Shown: piece by piece, positions 30,811 to 32,990 of the stretch
Layout: every line of letters starts with the position of its first letter
Numbering within the stretch: position 1 is the first letter of the stretch
Source of the DNA: Phellopilus nigrolimitatus
Lineage: Eukaryota; Basidiomycota; Agaricomycetes; Hymenochaetales; Hymenochaetaceae
DNA: 32,990 nucleotides
Direction: 5' to 3'
NCBI GenBank assembly: GCA_021029095.1
Contig: JAJOHG010000286.1
Span: forward strand, 1-32,990
Notes under the pieces: generated by a model
What the model saw: only the letters and a program-made list of their open reading frames with translations
What the model was told of the DNA's origin: nothing
The model's database searches: none
Position numbers and translations under genes: made by a program

Positions 30811-32923
30811 ATGCCAGCCATTCGGTGCATCAGCCGCGTGAACATCCAGGGATGGGAGCCCGTACCTGGCGACGGCGCCGACGCCAACCTCGCGCGCGTC
30901 GACCTCCCCGCTTGCTTTGACTTCAGCGCCTATGCACGCGCACTCATGAACAAATCGACAGCATCGACGACTTCGATGGCCCCGAGACGGCAGGTTCCGT
31001 CCTCGTGTGCGCCGTCTGACCCCCATGCCTTCACGCCCCGCCACAGCCTGAGCCCGTTCCAGGAACGTGTCGGTTGCACTTCGATCCCGATGCCGACGTC
31101 GTCGCGCAGTGCCGCAGCCGCGGGCAAGGGCATCCGCGCGCGCTCGTCAACGGAGCGGAAGATCGCGCGTAGCTCGCGGAGAAACGCCAGTTACATTCCA
31201 CGCCCCGAAGAACTCGTTCATCCTCTTCCGCACGGACTTCGTCGCGCGGCGCTCGGGGGCAGATGCTGTAAATGGGGGAAGGGGAGGAGAGCACTGGTGG
31301 CGATGGAGAGGAGAGCGAGGAGGAGGCGGGCAGTTCGCTCTCGAAACAGGCAAGTGCGGTGTGGAACAAGATGAGCGCCGTGGAGAAGCAGCCGTGGGTC
31401 GAGCGCGCCGAACACGAAAAGAGGAGCACGCGGCAAAGTACCCAGACTACCGCTACCGCCCCGTACGCCAGGGTTCGCGCAGAAAGGCTGGGTCGTCAGG
31501 TGGGAATGGAAGCGGAAATGTGCAGCAGGCGTCGCGACGTACGAGTCCAGAGACGATGGAGATCAAACAGGAGGCTGCGGACTCACGCAACACTGTGGTT
31601 CAAGACCTTCTCAATCAGGGGTACCGCGGAGAACAACTCTCGAATGCGTTACTTTTTCTTGAGAATGCCGACCCGCCCGCCCCATCGGTCCATCGCTTGC
31701 TAAGACAGCGGCGACTCAGACCTGCTCCTCGTCCCTCGCGCACGCACTAGTCCCACTTGCATCTTCGCCCGTGTTGAGCCCATCCCCAGCACACGCTCCT
31801 CCTGTCTCCTTGCACAACCTCTCGGCGGCGCCACATGTTCAGACGAGCACACTCCCGCCCATCCCGCGCTCACCCTCCGCGCCGATCTTCGATACACGAG
31901 CCTCCTCATCGAACGCTCCTCCAACCGCAGCCGCTTACGCACCACCTATCCGTCCCTTCTCTTTACTCTCTTCTCTCTCGCCCGGCGTCCTGCCCTTCGA
32001 CGCCTCGCTTGCTTCCTTACGCGCGCTCCTCAGTATCGCGGTCATCGAATATCCGACCATTTGCTTGTCGCGAAGACGCAGGCGCGCCCGTGCCATCTCC
32101 ATTCCGAGCACGTCGTCTCCTGCCGCGTATAGCCTTCCTCGCACCCGAGAGCAAGCAGGTAGCCGGAGCAGACTACTTCCGCGAATTCATGCGCTGCGAC
32201 GTAGATGATGGTGTTGACGAAGATGCGGCCTTGGCTTTGATGGCGCCGAGGCCGATACCGGCTGGCCCGGCGACGTTCATGCCATATGTGAGCAAGAACA
32301 TATCTATGGTGCGTTTTCCCGCCTCCCTGCGCCAACAATGAAGACTGAATGACTAACGTGGATAATTAGAACCGAAACGAGTATTATGAACGATACGATA
32401 CGAACCTTGACATGCCGCTGGGCGCGTTTCTCCCATCTGTGCCCGAGCAACCCGAGGCGCCGCCCCTCCCTATGGAGGTGTCGCCTACGCAGCAACAGCC
32501 ATTAGAGGCTATCGCGGCACTCTGGGCACACGATCAGTCATTTGGTGCGGAAGTAGATGCGGAGGCGATGCAAGGCGTACAATCGACGTCGCCAGTAGTC
32601 GAGCAGGGAATGTCGCAGGATCCGACGACCAGTTTTTTCACACTGGCGAGTCCTCGTCTTCTTCTGCATGCGCGCTCGCAGAGTACGAACGTGCGCTGGA
32701 TACCATTGGCCTCTTCTCGTCCGACGCGCCCACTAGCTGCGTTTATCAACCTGCCTCCGATTTCTTCAACCTCGATTTAGAACTTGAGCTCGGGTGCACG
32801 TCGGTGCTGCCCGAATCCGCCCTGAGCTTCTCCGCGCTCGGCGGTGATTGCGCAGTCGACTATGGCCATGACGACGCCATGTATGGGCGTGACTATGGGT
32901 GTTACGCTCCCGGACGCTATTGA
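30811..32923 (+). pseudogene. HMG-box transcription factor, reading frame broken several times
   Basis: Nuclear HMG-box DNA-binding protein of the basidiomycete type. The ATG at 30811 opens MPAIRCISRVN. The box starts YIPRP (about 31,190) and continues in a second frame as KNSFILFRTDFVARR. It then passes through a Gly/Glu-rich insert and resumes in a third frame as SLSKQASAVWNKMSAVEKQP and WVERAEHEKR. It returns to the second frame for HAAKYPDYRYRP (about 31,430-31,465). The C-terminal tail runs to 32923 with YERALDTIGLF and DFFNLDLELELG, after a 1-nt change near 32,625 and a probable intron near 32,310-32,370. Four or so 1-nt shifts in GC-rich sequence could be true decay or uncorrected read errors; the encoded blocks themselves are well preserved. 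Some shifts might be hidden introns, but none fits well. Confidence 0.7.
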
Positions 32924-32990
32924 ACGATCCTTTCTCGAGCATTCCAGGTTTGCCTGTCCATTCTTTTTTTCATTCTGTGTGCATCGAAAA

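Overview
The window looks like nuclear DNA of an agaricomycete (mushroom-forming basidiomycete). The genes are split by many short introns (mostly 49-79 nt) with GTRNGT donors, CTRAC-type branch sites and CAG/TAG ends. Several products belong to families with a typical basidiomycete form: an OPT transporter, a MUB1/samB-like MYND protein, a KDM4-like demethylase, a GATA-type zinc-finger protein and an F-box protein. No tRNA, rRNA or CRISPR was seen.

Region A (1-12,400) holds three genes, all read leftwards. They are a 3'-5' exonuclease of the WRN/DnaQ-like type (cut by the window edge), an unrecognised protein of about 860 aa, and a full-length SNF2-type helicase of about 1,470 aa with all helicase motifs. 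This region is marked by about 25 copies of a 15-bp palindrome, TCGGAC-TTT/AAA-GTCCGA. Copies lie between genes, inside at least five introns and, twice, in frame within an exon. None was found right of 12,400. The three genes and the palindromes may form one accessory or mobile unit; that is inference.

Region B (12,540-24,000) is a graveyard of conserved housekeeping and regulatory genes. On the minus strand lie a KDM4-like JmjN/JmjC/PHD histone demethylase, a stump of an M28 (Ermp1-like) peptidase, a GATA-type factor that has lost its zinc finger, a MUB1-like MYND protein and a SEC61-alpha translocon subunit. On the plus strand lies an aldo-keto reductase without its N-terminus. All carry frameshifts, deletions or rearranged junctions. 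A short F-box gene lies among them.

Region C (26,000-29,130) holds an apparently intact oligopeptide (OPT) transporter with 13 exons and a TATA box. Region D (30,800-32,930) holds an HMG-box transcription factor whose reading frame is broken several times. Because intact multi-exon genes (SNF2, OPT) stand beside the broken ones, real decay is more likely than general sequencing error, but indels in GC-rich stretches should be checked against reads.
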